DNA of 64,000 nt from Leisingera sp. ANG-M1. GTDB taxonomy: Bacteria; Pseudomonadota; Alphaproteobacteria; Rhodobacterales; Rhodobacteraceae. A model generated the notes under the pieces. The model was given only the letters and a program-made list of their open reading frames with translations, was not told the DNA's origin and did no database searches. Each line of letters opens with the position of its first letter. The stretch's first letter is position 1. Shown piece after piece: positions 18,385-31,018 of this stretch. Location: NCBI RefSeq assembly GCF_000813745.1, contig NZ_JWLC01000008.1, positions 211,604 through 275,603 of the forward strand. Direction: 5' to 3'. The position numbers and the translations under genes were made by a program.

Positions 18385-18422
18385 AAGCGCCTAAGGGCAG
18401 GTCTGCCCTTAGGCGCTTTTTC
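18385..18422 (+). terminator. Strong rho-independent terminator after lpxB
   Basis: A perfect 16-base stem (AAGCGCCTAAGGGCAG at 18385-18400 with its complement at 18403-18418) has a 2-base centre and is followed by a T-run (TTTT at 18417-18421). It closes the envelope operon. Because the gene beyond it is convergent (mnmA), it may also help stop transcripts from the other side. Confidence 0.9.
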
Positions 18423-18443
18423 AATTTTGAGTTTGTTTTCCGC

Positions 18444-18491
18444 GTCAAGGGCAAGCCGCGCGTGCCGCGCGGAGGCTGCGCCTCCCTTGAC
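18444..18491. repeat. Three-way-junction intergenic element
   Basis: An outer stem GTCAAGGG (18444-18451) with CCCTTGAC (18484-18491) encloses two perfect hairpins: CCGCGCG-TGC-CGCGCGG (18456-18472) and GGAGGC-TGC-GCCTCC (18471-18485, sharing end bases). It lies 25 bases downstream of the mnmA stop. It could be the mnmA terminator or a REP-like structured repeat; I see no second full copy in this window. Confidence 0.45.
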
Positions 18492-18515
18492 CCGGTGCCG
18501 CGGATGTACTGCGCC

Positions 18516-19661
18516 TCAGTAGCCGCGCCAGATCCAGCCGCCGCCGAAGATGCGGCTGCCCTCAGGCGCGTAGAACACGCAGGCCTGACCGGGGGAGACG
18601 CCTTCCTCCGGTGTCAGCAGCTCAACCTCGGCTGTGGTATCCGTCAGCGGCCGGATGATGGCCTCGCGCGGGGGGCGGGTGGAGCGGACCTTGACCTTCA
18701 GGTGCCACTCTTTGCGGCTAGTGAAGGGCTCATCCCCCAGCCAATTGATCTCGCGCACCGGGATGGTTCGGGTGGCCAGCAGCTCCTTGGGGCCGACAAC
18801 AACCTGTTTCTTGTCCACGTCGAGTTTCACCACATAAAGCGGCTCGCTGAGGCCGCCGATGCCCAGGCCGCGGCGCTGGCCGATGGTGTAGTGGATGACG
18901 CCCTCGTGGCTGCCCAGAACCCGGCCGTCGGCATGCACGATCTCCCCCGGCTCTGCCGCGCCGGGGCGCAGCTTCTCGATCACCGAGGCATAATTGCCGT
19001 TGGGCACAAAGCAGATGTCCTGGCTGTCGGGTTTATCTGCCACCGCCAGGCCATACTGGGCTGCCATCTCCCGCGTCGCGTCCTTGGAGGGCAGATGCCC
19101 CAGCGGGAAGCGCAGGTAGTCCAGCTGCTCGGGCGTGGTGGAGAACAGGAAATAGCTCTGGTCGCGGTTGGCATCTTCGGCTGAGTGCAGCTCGGGGCCG
19201 TGCGCGCCCATCTTGCGCTGGATGTAATGGCCGGTGGCCATGCAGTCAGCTTCCAGATCCTTGGCGGTTTCCAAGAGGTCCTTAAACTTCACCCGCTCGT
19301 TGCAGCGGATGCAGGGCACCGGGGTGGCGCCCGCCAGATAGCTGTCGGCGAACTCGTCAATCACTGCATCCTTAAAAATGTTCTCATAATCCAGGACGTA
19401 ATGCGGGAAGCCGCGCTCCTCGGCAACGCGCCGTGCATCGTGAATATCAATGCCCGCGCAGCAGGCGCCTTTTTTCGCCAGCGCCGCCCCGTGATCGTAA
19501 AGCTGCAGCGTTACACCGACCACGTCATAGCCTTGATCAGCCAAATATGCAGCAACAACAGAGCTGTCGACGCCGCCGGACATGGCCACCACCACCCGGG
19601 TTTCCGAGGGTGGCTTGGCAAAGCCGAGCGAGTTCAGTTCGGTGTCGTGGTCCAGCGCCAT
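18516..19661 (-). CDS. mnmA: tRNA-uridine 2-sulfurtransferase
   Basis: 381 residues. MnmA adds sulfur to U34 of Lys, Glu and Gln tRNAs with ATP and sulfur from a persulfide relay. The PP-loop [15 protein letters not shown] is near residue 30. The first catalytic Cys lies in [14 protein letters not shown] and the second in [11 protein letters not shown]. The C-terminal beta-barrel domain ([11 protein letters not shown]) is complete. It is convergent with lpxB and divergent from sciP. Confidence 0.97.
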   Translation of the reverse strand: MALDHDTELNSLGFAKPPSETRVVVAMSGGVDSSVVAAYLADQGYDVVGVTLQLYDHGAALAKKGACCAGIDIHDARRVAEERGFPHYVLDYENIFKDAVIDEFADSYLAGATPVPCIRCNERVKFKDLLETAKDLEADCMATGHYIQRKMGAHGPELHSAEDANRDQSYFLFSTTPEQLDYLRFPLGHLPSKDATREMAAQYGLAVADKPDSQDICFVPNGNYASVIEKLRPGAAEPGEIVHADGRVLGSHEGVIHYTIGQRRGLGIGGLSEPLYVVKLDVDKKQVVVGPKELLATRTIPVREINWLGDEPFTSRKEWHLKVKVRSTRPPREAIIRPLTDTTAEVELLTPEEGVSPGQACVFYAPEGSRIFGGGWIWRGY

Positions 19662-19809
19662 GGGGCAGCTCCTGAAGGCAAGGGGGCAGGCGCCGCAGAA
19701 TATAGGAAAATCCTACAGACTCTCAAGGGGCGTGGTTCACGTGCCGTTAAGCCTGATCGGAAATTCTTTTGGCGACCCCAACGAAAAAGATCTTCGAGAG
19801 GGAAACGGG

Positions 19810-20097
19810 ATGTTTCTGAAGAAAGTCGACGGGCCGCGCGCGGTCACCCTGCCGGACGGCACCATCATGACCCGGGCGGATCTGCCGCCGGAAACCACCA
19901 AGCGCTGGGTCGCCTCGCGCAAGGCGGCGGTGGTGCGCGGCGTGCTCTACGGGCTGTTGCCGCAGACCGAGGCAATGCGCCGTTACGGCCTCAGCGAAGA
20001 AGAGTTCCGCAGCTGGGTGGCAGCGGTTGCCGACCATGGCGAAGAGGCGTTGAAAACCACCCGTCTCAAGAAATTCCGCAATAGCGACGGAAAATAA
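19810..20097 (+). CDS. sciP: CtrA inhibitor SciP (DUF1153 family)
   Basis: 95 residues from the ATG at 19810. The protein is a small helix-turn-helix factor; in Caulobacter SciP binds CtrA and blocks its transcription activation. Family sequence is clear: MFLKKVDGPRAVTLPDGT at the start, LPPETTKRWVASRKAAVV, and the helix-turn-helix with LSEEEFRSWVAAV near residues 65-80. It is immediately upstream of ctrA, 117 bases away, so regulator and target are genetically linked. A longer frame upstream is not supported by family length. Confidence 0.93.
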   Translation: MFLKKVDGPRAVTLPDGTIMTRADLPPETTKRWVASRKAAVVRGVLYGLLPQTEAMRRYGLSEEEFRSWVAAVADHGEEALKTTRLKKFRNSDGK

Positions 20098-20127
20098 ATT
20101 TGGCCGCCCTTGAGTTGCAATCGTAAA

Positions 20128-20143
20128 TTAACCATCATGGTAA
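20128..20143 (+). promoter_or_regulatory. CtrA-type half-sites upstream of ctrA
   Basis: The 117 bases between sciP and ctrA contain TTAACCAT at 20128-20135, the 8-base CtrA half-motif known from alphaproteobacteria. On the opposite strand it overlaps a near copy (GTTACCAT read backwards from 20143). Further TTAAC words occur at 20151 and GTTAAC at 20170. Autoregulation of ctrA is known in Caulobacter; here it is inferred from sequence only. Confidence 0.5.
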
Positions 20144-20214
20144 CGAGGCATTAACTTTTTTCCACCAAGGTTAACGCGACCTGAGGGAAACAGTGTACAG
20201 GCGGAGAAAATAAT

Positions 20215-20934
20215 ATGCGCATTCTTCTGGTTGAGGATGACCCGACCACAGCGAAGAGCATCGAGCTGATGCTGACCCATGCCAACCTGAACGTCTATTC
20301 GACGGATCTGGGCGAGGAAGGCATTGATCTGGCAAAACTGTATGATTACGACCTGATCCTGCTGGATCTGGGGCTGCCGGATATGAACGGCCATGAGGTG
20401 CTGCGCCAGCTGCGCATGTCCCGTATTGAAACGCCGATTCTGATCCTGTCCGGTGCCGATGATACCGACAATAAAATCAAGGGCTTCGGTTTCGGCGCGG
20501 ATGATTATCTGACCAAGCCGTTCCACCGTGAGGAACTGGTGGCGCGGATCCACGCGATCATTCGCCGTTCCAAGGGGCACTCGCAGTCGATCATCAAGAC
20601 CGGCAAGATCTCGGTTAACCTGGATGCCAAAACGGTTGAGGCCGATGGCAAGGCGGTGCATCTGACCGGTAAGGAATACCAGATGCTGGAGCTGCTGTCC
20701 CTTCGCAAGGGCACCACGCTGACCAAGGAGATGTTCCTGAACCATCTCTATGGCGGCATGGATGAGCCGGAACTGAAGATCATTGACGTTTTCATCTGCA
20801 AGTTGCGTAAGAAGCTGAGCAATGCAACGGGCGGCGAGAACTACATCGAAACCGTCTGGGGCCGCGGCTATGTTCTTCGTGATCCGCAAGAGGACCACAT
20901 GGCGGGTGATCACCGGATGGCCGTCGGCGCCTGA
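20215..20934 (+). CDS. ctrA: Cell-cycle response regulator CtrA
   Basis: 239 residues of the OmpR/PhoB class. The receiver domain (residues 1-118) has the acidic pair D8-D9, the phosphoacceptor D51 in [15 protein letters not shown], and the conserved K in [13 protein letters not shown]. The winged-helix domain (about 128-230) has [17 protein letters not shown] and the recognition helix region [13 protein letters not shown]. In roseobacters CtrA usually controls motility, gene transfer agents and quorum-linked traits rather than viability. The last residues are Gly-Ala, where Caulobacter CtrA carries a di-alanine degradation tag. Upstream lies sciP. Confidence 0.97.
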   Translation: MRILLVEDDPTTAKSIELMLTHANLNVYSTDLGEEGIDLAKLYDYDLILLDLGLPDMNGHEVLRQLRMSRIETPILILSGADDTDNKIKGFGFGADDYLTKPFHREELVARIHAIIRRSKGHSQSIIKTGKISVNLDAKTVEADGKAVHLTGKEYQMLELLSLRKGTTLTKEMFLNHLYGGMDEPELKIIDVFICKLRKKLSNATGGENYIETVWGRGYVLRDPQEDHMAGDHRMAVGA

Positions 20935-20961
20935 AAGAATGAGGACCAGGGCGGTGCATGA

Positions 20962-25448
<4,487 letters not shown>

Positions 25449-25453
25449 CCTGC

Positions 25454-25540
25454 GTTCTAGCACGTGTTCCGGCAGGGCGTTCCACTGTGTTCGCAAATGT
25501 TCTCAAAAAGTTCTTTACAGGTGTTCTCAAAAATGAGAAC
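25454..25540 (+). promoter_or_regulatory. Phased GTTC array with a LexA-type SOS box
   Basis: Seven GTTC words occur at 25454, 25466, 25479, 25489, 25499, 25510 and 25523, spaced 10-13 bases, about one helical turn. The pair at 25499 and 25510 is exactly GTTC-N7-GTTC, the SOS box recognised by LexA in Rhodobacter and other alphaproteobacteria. A perfect inverted repeat GTTCTCA-AAAA-TGAGAAC covers 25523-25540. The array starts six bases after recG and ends 57 bases before a small membrane protein gene. LexA control is inferred. Confidence 0.55.
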
Positions 25541-25596
25541 AAAGGGGCAACAAGGTTGCCAGAGAGCAGCGAGACAGACTGGAGGAGGCCCGAGCC

Positions 25597-25719
25597 ATGA
25601 TTGCACAGATCAAAAGCACTATTCAGAATGCCCACTCGACCCTGCTGCAGGACGCCATTGGTGCGGCCTCGCTGATGGTGATGCTGGTGGCTGCGCTGCA
25701 TTTGCCGGGCCTGTTCTGA
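25597..25719 (+). CDS. 40-residue single-helix membrane protein, possibly SOS-controlled
   Basis: The ATG follows a very strong ribosome binding site (GGAGGAGG). The peptide has a polar, amphipathic N-terminal half (MIAQIKSTIQNAHSTLLQD) and a hydrophobic C-terminal helix (residues 20-40) ending in LPGLF. A bulged terminator lies 157 bases downstream. The GTTC array just upstream suggests damage-induced expression, and Caulobacter has a 29-residue SOS-induced membrane division inhibitor (SidA) of similar design. The sequence is not recognised as SidA; only the design and context are alike. Its function is unknown. Confidence 0.62.
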   Translation: MIAQIKSTIQNAHSTLLQDAIGAASLMVMLVAALHLPGLF

Positions 25720-25875
25720 CCCCTTTACCGAATTTCTGATTGCATCTGCTGTGCCGGGCCGGCCCTTTCCTGTCCCGGACTGCATCAAGAGATCATCCGC
25801 CTGTTTCGATCTCTATTTGGATTGCCTCAAGATCCTGCCTGGCCTGCCCGGGTCCCGCATAGCAGAGCATAACTG

Positions 25876-25910
25876 CCGCCGCCATCTGCCCGGATGCGCG
25901 GCGGTTTTTT
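25876..25910 (+). terminator. Rho-independent terminator after the 40-residue gene
   Basis: CCGCCGCCATC (25876-25886) pairs with GATGCGCGGCGG (25893-25904) with one bulged base, then six T residues. It lies in the 289-base gap between the small gene and the convergent scaffold gene. The rest of that gap shows nothing recognisable. Confidence 0.72.
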
Positions 25911-26008
25911 GTTGCGCTCTGTCAGACGGGCACAGAGGCCTGCAAAGGTGCAAAGGCCAGGGTATTTTGCAGATAGGACAAAGCGGGGAGCGCTGCGGTC
26001 CGCAAGCC

Positions 26009-26461
26009 TTAGGCGCATTGCTCCTTGGCGGCGGTCTGCATGGCTTCCAGCGTGGCTTCAAGCGCCAGCATGATCGAAGCGTGGCGGTTCTTGAATTCCT
26101 TGGCGGGCTGCAGCACTTCCAGGCCGCCAAAGGGCGCGTCCGGCACTGGGCCGCCCTGGGTCAGCATTGCCTTGAGCTGGTTGCGGGCGGTCTCAACCTC
26201 TTCCAGCGAGCGGCCGATCACATTGGCGCCAACCACCGCTGCGGAGGCTTGTCCCAGGGCACAGGCCTTTACGTCCTGGCCGAAATCCGAGATCCGCCCC
26301 TCTTCGACCATGATGTCGACGGTCACGGCGGAGCCGCAAAGCGGCGAGCGCTTCTTGACCGTGGCGTCCGGGGCTTCCAGCCGCTCCAGTTGCGGAATAT
26401 CCGCGGCCAGCGCCAGAATGCGCGAGGAATAGAGCTTGATCAGATCGGAGTCGCCAGACAT
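26009..26461 (-). CDS. Iron-sulfur scaffold-like protein (SufU/IscU family), atypical
   Basis: 150 residues from the ATG at 26461. It has the IscU/SufU fold markers, with C42 in SPLCGSAVTV and C67 in VKACALGQASA, which would be two of the three cluster ligands. The Asp that normally follows the first Cys-Gly is Ser (S44), and the third Cys position in the C-terminal helix is Ala (RHAS, A128). A different Cys, C149, is next to last. It may therefore have lost the canonical scaffold role or use other ligands. It is divergent from hisI, with 77 bases between starts. Confidence 0.82.
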   Translation of the reverse strand: MSGDSDLIKLYSSRILALAADIPQLERLEAPDATVKKRSPLCGSAVTVDIMVEEGRISDFGQDVKACALGQASAAVVGANVIGRSLEEVETARNQLKAMLTQGGPVPDAPFGGLEVLQPAKEFKNRHASIMLALEATLEAMQTAAKEQCA

Positions 26462-26538
26462 GTGCTTCCCGGGGTTTCCCTGTTTCACCGTTCCCCATAC
26501 ATAGGGGGCCAAACAGCAGATGCAAAAGGTTTTTGCCC

Positions 26539-26910
26539 ATGTCTTCGTCCATGTCTTTCGATCCCGCGAGCCTGACCTATAACGAGGCTGGTCTGATCCC
26601 CTGCATTGCCCAGGACGAAACCTCGGGCGAGGTGCTGATGATGGCCTGGATGAACGCCGATGCGGTGATGCAAACACTGGAAACCGGCCGGGTCACCTAT
26701 TGGTCGCGCTCGCGCCAGTCGTTCTGGATTAAGGGCGAAACATCGGGGCACGTGCAGGAACTGGTCGATCTGCGTGTGGATTGCGACCGCGACTGTCTGC
26801 TGGCAGTGGTGCGCCAGACCGGAGCGGCCTGCCACACCAACCGCCGGACCTGTTTCTATACCGCGGTGCGGGATGGGGACGAAGTGGAGCTGATGAAGCC
26901 GATGGAATAA
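26539..26910 (+). CDS. hisI: Phosphoribosyl-AMP cyclohydrolase
   Basis: 123 residues from the ATG at 26539. It opens the purine ring of PR-AMP, the third step of histidine synthesis. Family motifs are complete: LIPCIAQDETSGEVLMMAWMN, the VTYWSRSRQSFWIKGETSG segment, the metal-binding DCDRDC-like RVDCDRDCLL, and the zinc-binding CHTNRRTCFY. It is a monofunctional HisI, as usual in this group, with no PR-ATP pyrophosphatase domain fused. It stands alone here rather than in a his operon. Confidence 0.97.
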   Translation: MSSSMSFDPASLTYNEAGLIPCIAQDETSGEVLMMAWMNADAVMQTLETGRVTYWSRSRQSFWIKGETSGHVQELVDLRVDCDRDCLLAVVRQTGAACHTNRRTCFYTAVRDGDEVELMKPME

Positions 26911-26930
26911 TCGGCCCTGGCGGGCCGTGC

Positions 26931-26965
26931 CTCCGGCGGGGATATTTTCAGCCAGAAGAAGCGGG
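26931..26965 (+). repeat. Intergenic repeat, copy A
   Basis: The stretch has a CCGGCGGGG core, then TATTTT, then CCAGAAGAAGCGGG. A related sequence (copy B) is at 32466-32497. Similar short motifs are, from memory, widespread at gene ends in Rhodobacteraceae. It overlaps the last six codons of gluQ and lies between two convergent genes. Confidence 0.5.
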
Positions 26966-27808
26966 CAAGCCGACCATTTCGCGGATGTCCTGCGGGGTGG
27001 CGCCCTCGGCGCGGTACTTGGCGATGGCGCGGGCGTCGTCGCGTTTGGCGAGACGTTTGCCCTGATCATCGCGGATCAGGCGGTGGTGGTGGTAGATGGG
27101 TACGGGCAGGCCCAGCAGGCATTTCAGCAGCACGTGGATTTGAGTGGCCTCAAACAAATCCGCCCCGCGCACCGCATGGGTGATGCCTTGGTCCGCATCA
27201 TCGGTGACAACCGAGAGATGGTACGAGCTGCCCATATTGCGGCGCACCAGAATGATGTCGCCGACCGTTGAGGTGAGCTGGTCCGGGTCCAGCTGGTGCT
27301 GGCCCTCGAATTCCGGTCCGGTCTCGGTGAAGCTGCGCAGATCAGTGGCGCGCACGGCCTTTTTCATATTCAGACGGATCACGTCCTGACCGGTGGCTTC
27401 AACTGCCGGGCGGTTGCGGCAGGTGCCGGGGTAAATGCGGCCATCGGGGCCAAATTGCGGAACGCCTTCCTGCGGCGCGCCGGCGGCGGCCTCAATGTCA
27501 GCACGGTTGCAGCGGCAGGGATAAGTGAGACCCATGGCAGTCAGCTGTTCCAGCGCGGTGCGGTAACGCAGCAGCCGGTCCGACTGGCGCATCACTGGCT
27601 GCGGCCAGGAGAGGCCGAGCCATGCCAGATCCTCGTATATCTGCGTCTCCCAGGCGGGGCGGGCGCGGGATTGGTCGATATCTTCGATGCGCAAAAGGAA
27701 CGTGCCGCCCTCTGCCTGCGCCATATCATGCGCCAGAATGGCGGAATAGGCGTGGCCCAGGTGCAGCGGTCCGGTTGGCGAAGGCGCAAAACGGGTGGTG
27801 AATGTCAC
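26948..27808 (-). CDS. gluQ: Glutamyl-Q tRNA(Asp) synthetase
   Basis: 286 residues from a GTG that overlaps the upstream methyltransferase stop by four bases. This truncated GluRS-like enzyme attaches glutamate to queuosine at position 34 of tRNA(Asp). It has the HIGH-type motif FAPSPTGPLHLGHAYSAI at the start, a zinc site formed by CRCNRAD and YPGTCR near residues 98-130, and the KMSKS-like KRLAKRDDARAI near residue 255. It lacks the anticodon-binding domain, as expected. The last codons are provided by the intergenic repeat sequence. Confidence 0.95.
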   Translation of the reverse strand: MTFTTRFAPSPTGPLHLGHAYSAILAHDMAQAEGGTFLLRIEDIDQSRARPAWETQIYEDLAWLGLSWPQPVMRQSDRLLRYRTALEQLTAMGLTYPCRCNRADIEAAAGAPQEGVPQFGPDGRIYPGTCRNRPAVEATGQDVIRLNMKKAVRATDLRSFTETGPEFEGQHQLDPDQLTSTVGDIILVRRNMGSSYHLSVVTDDADQGITHAVRGADLFEATQIHVLLKCLLGLPVPIYHHHRLIRDDQGKRLAKRDDARAIAKYRAEGATPQDIREMVGLPASSG

Positions 27809-28419
27809 GCTTTCTCAATCACATAGACGGTGGATTTCAGGTCGATTTTAGGGAGATGCTCCCCGTGTTCCTGAAATAGCAGCCTTGCGGCGCCAACGTC
27901 GACCCATTCGATGAGCTTTCCGGTATAAGCGCGGTCCGCCAGGGCGTGGTCATTGTAGGAGAATGTGAACAGCCCGCCCTTGGGCAGCGCGTGCAGGATC
28001 ATGTCGAAGACGTCCGGCGGCGCCGCGCCGGTGCCCAGAACACCGCAGCCGGTGATCAGCCGGTAGGCACCGCGGCGGATCGGCTTGCGGTTGGCGACGT
28101 CTATCTGGGTGATCTCGCGGTAGGCGCCTTTTGCCTGCGCCTGGGCCAGCATTTCTGCCGAGGGTTCCATGCCGTCGACGGTTTCAAATCCCTGCCGCCG
28201 GAGCGCGAGGCCCGACAGGCCGGTGCCGCAGCCGAAGTCCAGTACTGGTTCGCTCAAGTCGGTTTGGAACTGCGCCAGCGCCTCGGCAATCCGCCCGGGT
28301 GTTGCGTAGCCGTTTTCTGCGATCTCAGCATCATAGGAAGCGGCCCACTGGTTGTAATGCTCCAGGGTCGCTTCCGGTGTTTCAAGGGAGTAGGCCTTGT
28401 CCAGAAACTTTTCGCTCAT
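27805..28419 (-). CDS. Class I SAM-dependent methyltransferase
   Basis: 204 residues from the ATG at 28419 (MSEKFLDKAYSLETPE). The Rossmann fold shows motif I PVLDFGCGTGLSGLAL near residue 62, the acidic residue at the end of strand 2 (VDGMEPSAEMLAQA), and a motif IV area ITGCGVLGTGAAPPDVFDMIL. The N-terminal HYNQWAASYDAEI fits the family of small-molecule methyltransferases. It lies between trmFO and gluQ, two tRNA-modification genes on the same strand. The substrate is unknown, and a tRNA role is only a guess from context. Confidence 0.88.
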   Translation of the reverse strand: MSEKFLDKAYSLETPEATLEHYNQWAASYDAEIAENGYATPGRIAEALAQFQTDLSEPVLDFGCGTGLSGLALRRQGFETVDGMEPSAEMLAQAQAKGAYREITQIDVANRKPIRRGAYRLITGCGVLGTGAAPPDVFDMILHALPKGGLFTFSYNDHALADRAYTGKLIEWVDVGAARLLFQEHGEHLPKIDLKSTVYVIEKA

Positions 28420-28453
28420 GCTTTGAAGCTTAGGCGCGGCATGAGCAATCCGT

Positions 28454-29797
28454 CTAGGAAAAGTTACCAAGCCATTGCTGCCAGACATCCTTGGCGCGGT
28501 CTGTATAGGCCTTGTAGCGGTCCTTGCGGCCGCGGCGGCCGCCTTTGAGGCCGTCGACCGGGCGGAACAGGCCGAAGTTCACGTTCATCGGCTGGAAGGT
28601 CTTGGCCTCGGCGCCGCCGGTGATGTGGTGGATCAGAGCGCCCATGGCACTGTCCTGCGGTACTTCCGGCAGATCCTGGCCCAGGATCTCGGCGGCGGCC
28701 ATGCGGCCTGCGAGAAGTCCCATGGCTGCGCTTTCCACATAGCCTTCAACCCCGGTGATCTGGCCCGCAAAACGGATGTGGGGCTTGGACTTCAGCCGCA
28801 TCTGGCTGTCCAGCAGGGTGGGCGAGTTCAGGAAGGTATTGCGGTGGATACCGCCAAGACGGGCAAAGCTGGCGTTTTCCAGACCCGGGATCATCTTGAA
28901 GACCTCCGTCTGGGCGCCGTACTTCATCTTGGTCTGGAAGCCGACGATGTTGAACAGCGTCCCCAGCGCATTGTCGCGGCGCAGCTGCACTACGGCGTGG
29001 GCCTTGACGTCCGGCTGATGCGGGTTGGTCAGGCCCACCGGTTTCATCGGCCCGTGGCGCAGGGTCTCGCGGCCGCGTTCGGCCATCACCTCGATCGGCA
29101 GGCAGCCGTCGAAATAGCCTGCGGTCTCGCCCTCGTGGAACTCGGTCTTGTCGGCGGCCAGCAGTGCGTCGATGAACGCCTCGTACTGGTCCTTGGTCAT
29201 CGGGCAGTTGAGATAGGCGGTGCGCTCTTCTTCGGTCTCGCCCTTGTCATAGCGCGACTGCATCCAGGCCTGGGACATGTCGATGCTTTCGGCATAGACA
29301 ATCGGGGCGATGGCATCAAAGAAGGCGAGCGCCTCGGCCCCGGTCTCTGCCTGGATGGCCTTGCCCAGTTCCGGCGAGGTCAGCGGGCCGGTTGCAAAGA
29401 TCCAGTGGCCTTCCTCAGGCAGATCGGTGACTTCTTCATAAGACACCGAGACATTCGGATGCGTCTTCAGCTTGGCTGTCACCGTTTCGGCAAAGGGGTC
29501 GCGGTCCACGGCCAGGGCGCCGCCGGCAGGCAGGCGGTGTTCATCCGCAGTGGTCATGATCAGACCGTTTGCGGCACGCATCTCCCAGTGCAGCAGGCCC
29601 ACAGCGTTCTGCTCGTCATCATCCGAGCGGAAGGAGTTGGAGCAGACCATCTCACCCAGATTGCCGGTCTGGTGGGCAAAGGTTTCGACTTTGGGGCGCA
29701 TCTCGTGGATTACCACCTGTACACCCATGTTTGCCGCCTGCCAGGCCGCTTCCGAGCCGGCCATGCCGCCGCCCACGATATGCAATGTCTGTGTCAT
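28454..29797 (-). CDS. trmFO: Methylenetetrahydrofolate-tRNA-(uracil-5-)-methyltransferase TrmFO
   Basis: 447 residues from the ATG at 29797; a longer upstream frame adds about 84 non-family residues. TrmFO makes m5U54 in the tRNA T-loop with methylenetetrahydrofolate and FAD. The FAD-binding motif [16 protein letters not shown] is at the N-terminus. The family segments [19 protein letters not shown]-like [15 protein letters not shown], and FVGQITG-like [18 protein letters not shown] are all present. It is the first of three tRNA-linked genes on this strand. Confidence 0.96.
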   Translation of the reverse strand: MTQTLHIVGGGMAGSEAAWQAANMGVQVVIHEMRPKVETFAHQTGNLGEMVCSNSFRSDDDEQNAVGLLHWEMRAANGLIMTTADEHRLPAGGALAVDRDPFAETVTAKLKTHPNVSVSYEEVTDLPEEGHWIFATGPLTSPELGKAIQAETGAEALAFFDAIAPIVYAESIDMSQAWMQSRYDKGETEEERTAYLNCPMTKDQYEAFIDALLAADKTEFHEGETAGYFDGCLPIEVMAERGRETLRHGPMKPVGLTNPHQPDVKAHAVVQLRRDNALGTLFNIVGFQTKMKYGAQTEVFKMIPGLENASFARLGGIHRNTFLNSPTLLDSQMRLKSKPHIRFAGQITGVEGYVESAAMGLLAGRMAAAEILGQDLPEVPQDSAMGALIHHITGGAEAKTFQPMNVNFGLFRPVDGLKGGRRGRKDRYKAYTDRAKDVWQQWLGNFS

Positions 29798-30171
29798 GCC
29801 CCGCGACATAGGGCAGGGGGAAGGCCGGTGCAACAGATATGCAGGCCCAAGGCAGGCCGCAGTGCTGCCACATTTCCCATATGACTGCAGTGCAGCGTTG
29901 AACCTGATTGCCGGAGAGGGAAATTTGGGGCCGCCGCTGCGGGAATGGTACACCGGTGAGAGAGATCCGGCTGGAGGGACCCTTCCGCAGCAGCAGCCCA
30001 AATTGTGCCAGCCAGTGATTGCTCGTCGGCTGTGCCCAATCTTTGCCATCTTTCCGCCCGAATTGAAAGGCGGTTGATTGGCTTGTTAGGGAAACAATAT
30101 GTGCGGAATAGTAAACAAAGACTAAAATTTTCGGAGAATTCCGGATTTTCCGCCGAAATTCTCCGCTGTCC
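29798..30171. other. 374-base gap upstream of trmFO
   Basis: No gene is supported here; open frames crossing it are continuations or shadows of neighbours. It contains the trmFO upstream region and, at its right end, a hairpin that probably terminates the enoyl-CoA hydratase gene. Otherwise nothing was recognised. Confidence 0.4.
30132..30165 (-). terminator. Probable terminator after enoyl-CoA hydratase gene
   Basis: CGGAGAATT (30132-30140) pairs perfectly with AATTCTCCG (30157-30165); the loop holds a small inner CGGA/TCCG hairpin. On the minus strand it begins seven bases after the stop and is followed by AAAATTTTAG, a weak T-run. Confidence 0.55.
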
Positions 30172-30960
30172 TCAGCTGTCCTGCCAATCGGGCGCGCGTT
30201 TTTCGATAAAGGCAGCCATGCCTTCAATGGTGTCGCGGTACATAAGGTTTTCGACAATCACGCCGCTTGTATAGGCGTAGGCCTGATCAATCGGCATCTG
30301 CAGCTGTTCATAGAACGCCTGTTTGCCGATCTTCACCGCGGCGCCGAGCTTGGAGGTGATGGTTTCGGCGAGCTTGGTGGTCTCTGCTTCCAAATCCTCC
30401 AGCGGCACGGCGCGGTTGGCCAGGCCAAGGTCGACGGCGCGGGCGGCATCGACGAACTCGCCAGTAGTCAGCAGTTCAAATGCCTGCTTGCGCGGGATGT
30501 TGCGGGACAGGGCCACCATCGGAGTGGAACAGAACAGGCCGATGTTGACGCCGTTGACGCCAAACCTGGTGCCTTCTGCCGCCACTGCCAGATCGCAGGA
30601 AGCCACCAGCTGGCAGCCCGCCGCCGTGGCGATGCCGTGGACCTGGGCAATTACCGGCTGGGGCAGGGACTGCAGCCCGGTCATCACGCTGGTGCAGCGG
30701 GCAAAGAGATCCTGAAAATAGGCCTTGCCGCCGTCTTCCGCGGCGCGGCCTGCGGTCATCTGCTTGATGTCGTGGCCGGCGCAGAACCCTTTGCCGGTGC
30801 CGGACAGGATCACCACCTTGATGCTGCTGTCTTCGCGCAAGGCATCAATCTGTTCCTGCAGCGCGGCCAGCATCTCGTCCGACAAGGCGTTCAGCTTCTC
30901 CGGCGTATTCATTGTCAGCCGGGCTATGCTCCCGGTGTCGCAACGTTCCAGAATTGCCAT
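30172..30960 (-). CDS. Enoyl-CoA hydratase/isomerase family protein
   Basis: 262 residues, typical crotonase size. The oxyanion-hole segment KGFCAGHDIKQM is near residue 60. The second signature region is VIAQVHGIATAAGCQLVASCDLAVA near residues 105-130, with the usual Gly in the helix turn. A Glu is not obvious at the second classical hydratase position, so it may be a hydratase, isomerase or related enzyme. It is divergent from a thioesterase gene (58 bases between starts), which fits acyl-CoA metabolism. Confidence 0.9.
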   Translation of the reverse strand: MAILERCDTGSIARLTMNTPEKLNALSDEMLAALQEQIDALREDSSIKVVILSGTGKGFCAGHDIKQMTAGRAAEDGGKAYFQDLFARCTSVMTGLQSLPQPVIAQVHGIATAAGCQLVASCDLAVAAEGTRFGVNGVNIGLFCSTPMVALSRNIPRKQAFELLTTGEFVDAARAVDLGLANRAVPLEDLEAETTKLAETITSKLGAAVKIGKQAFYEQLQMPIDQAYAYTSGVIVENLMYRDTIEGMAAFIEKRAPDWQDS

Positions 30961-31018
30961 CTTGCTCTCCTATTAAAGGTTGCGGCAACTCTAGGCGGGG
31001 TTAGCGGAAAGGAAAAGC

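Noticed and set aside
28475-29884. A 469-codon plus-strand frame opposite trmFO
   Set aside because: It mirrors trmFO in the opposite strand; trmFO motifs are complete and the shadow has none.
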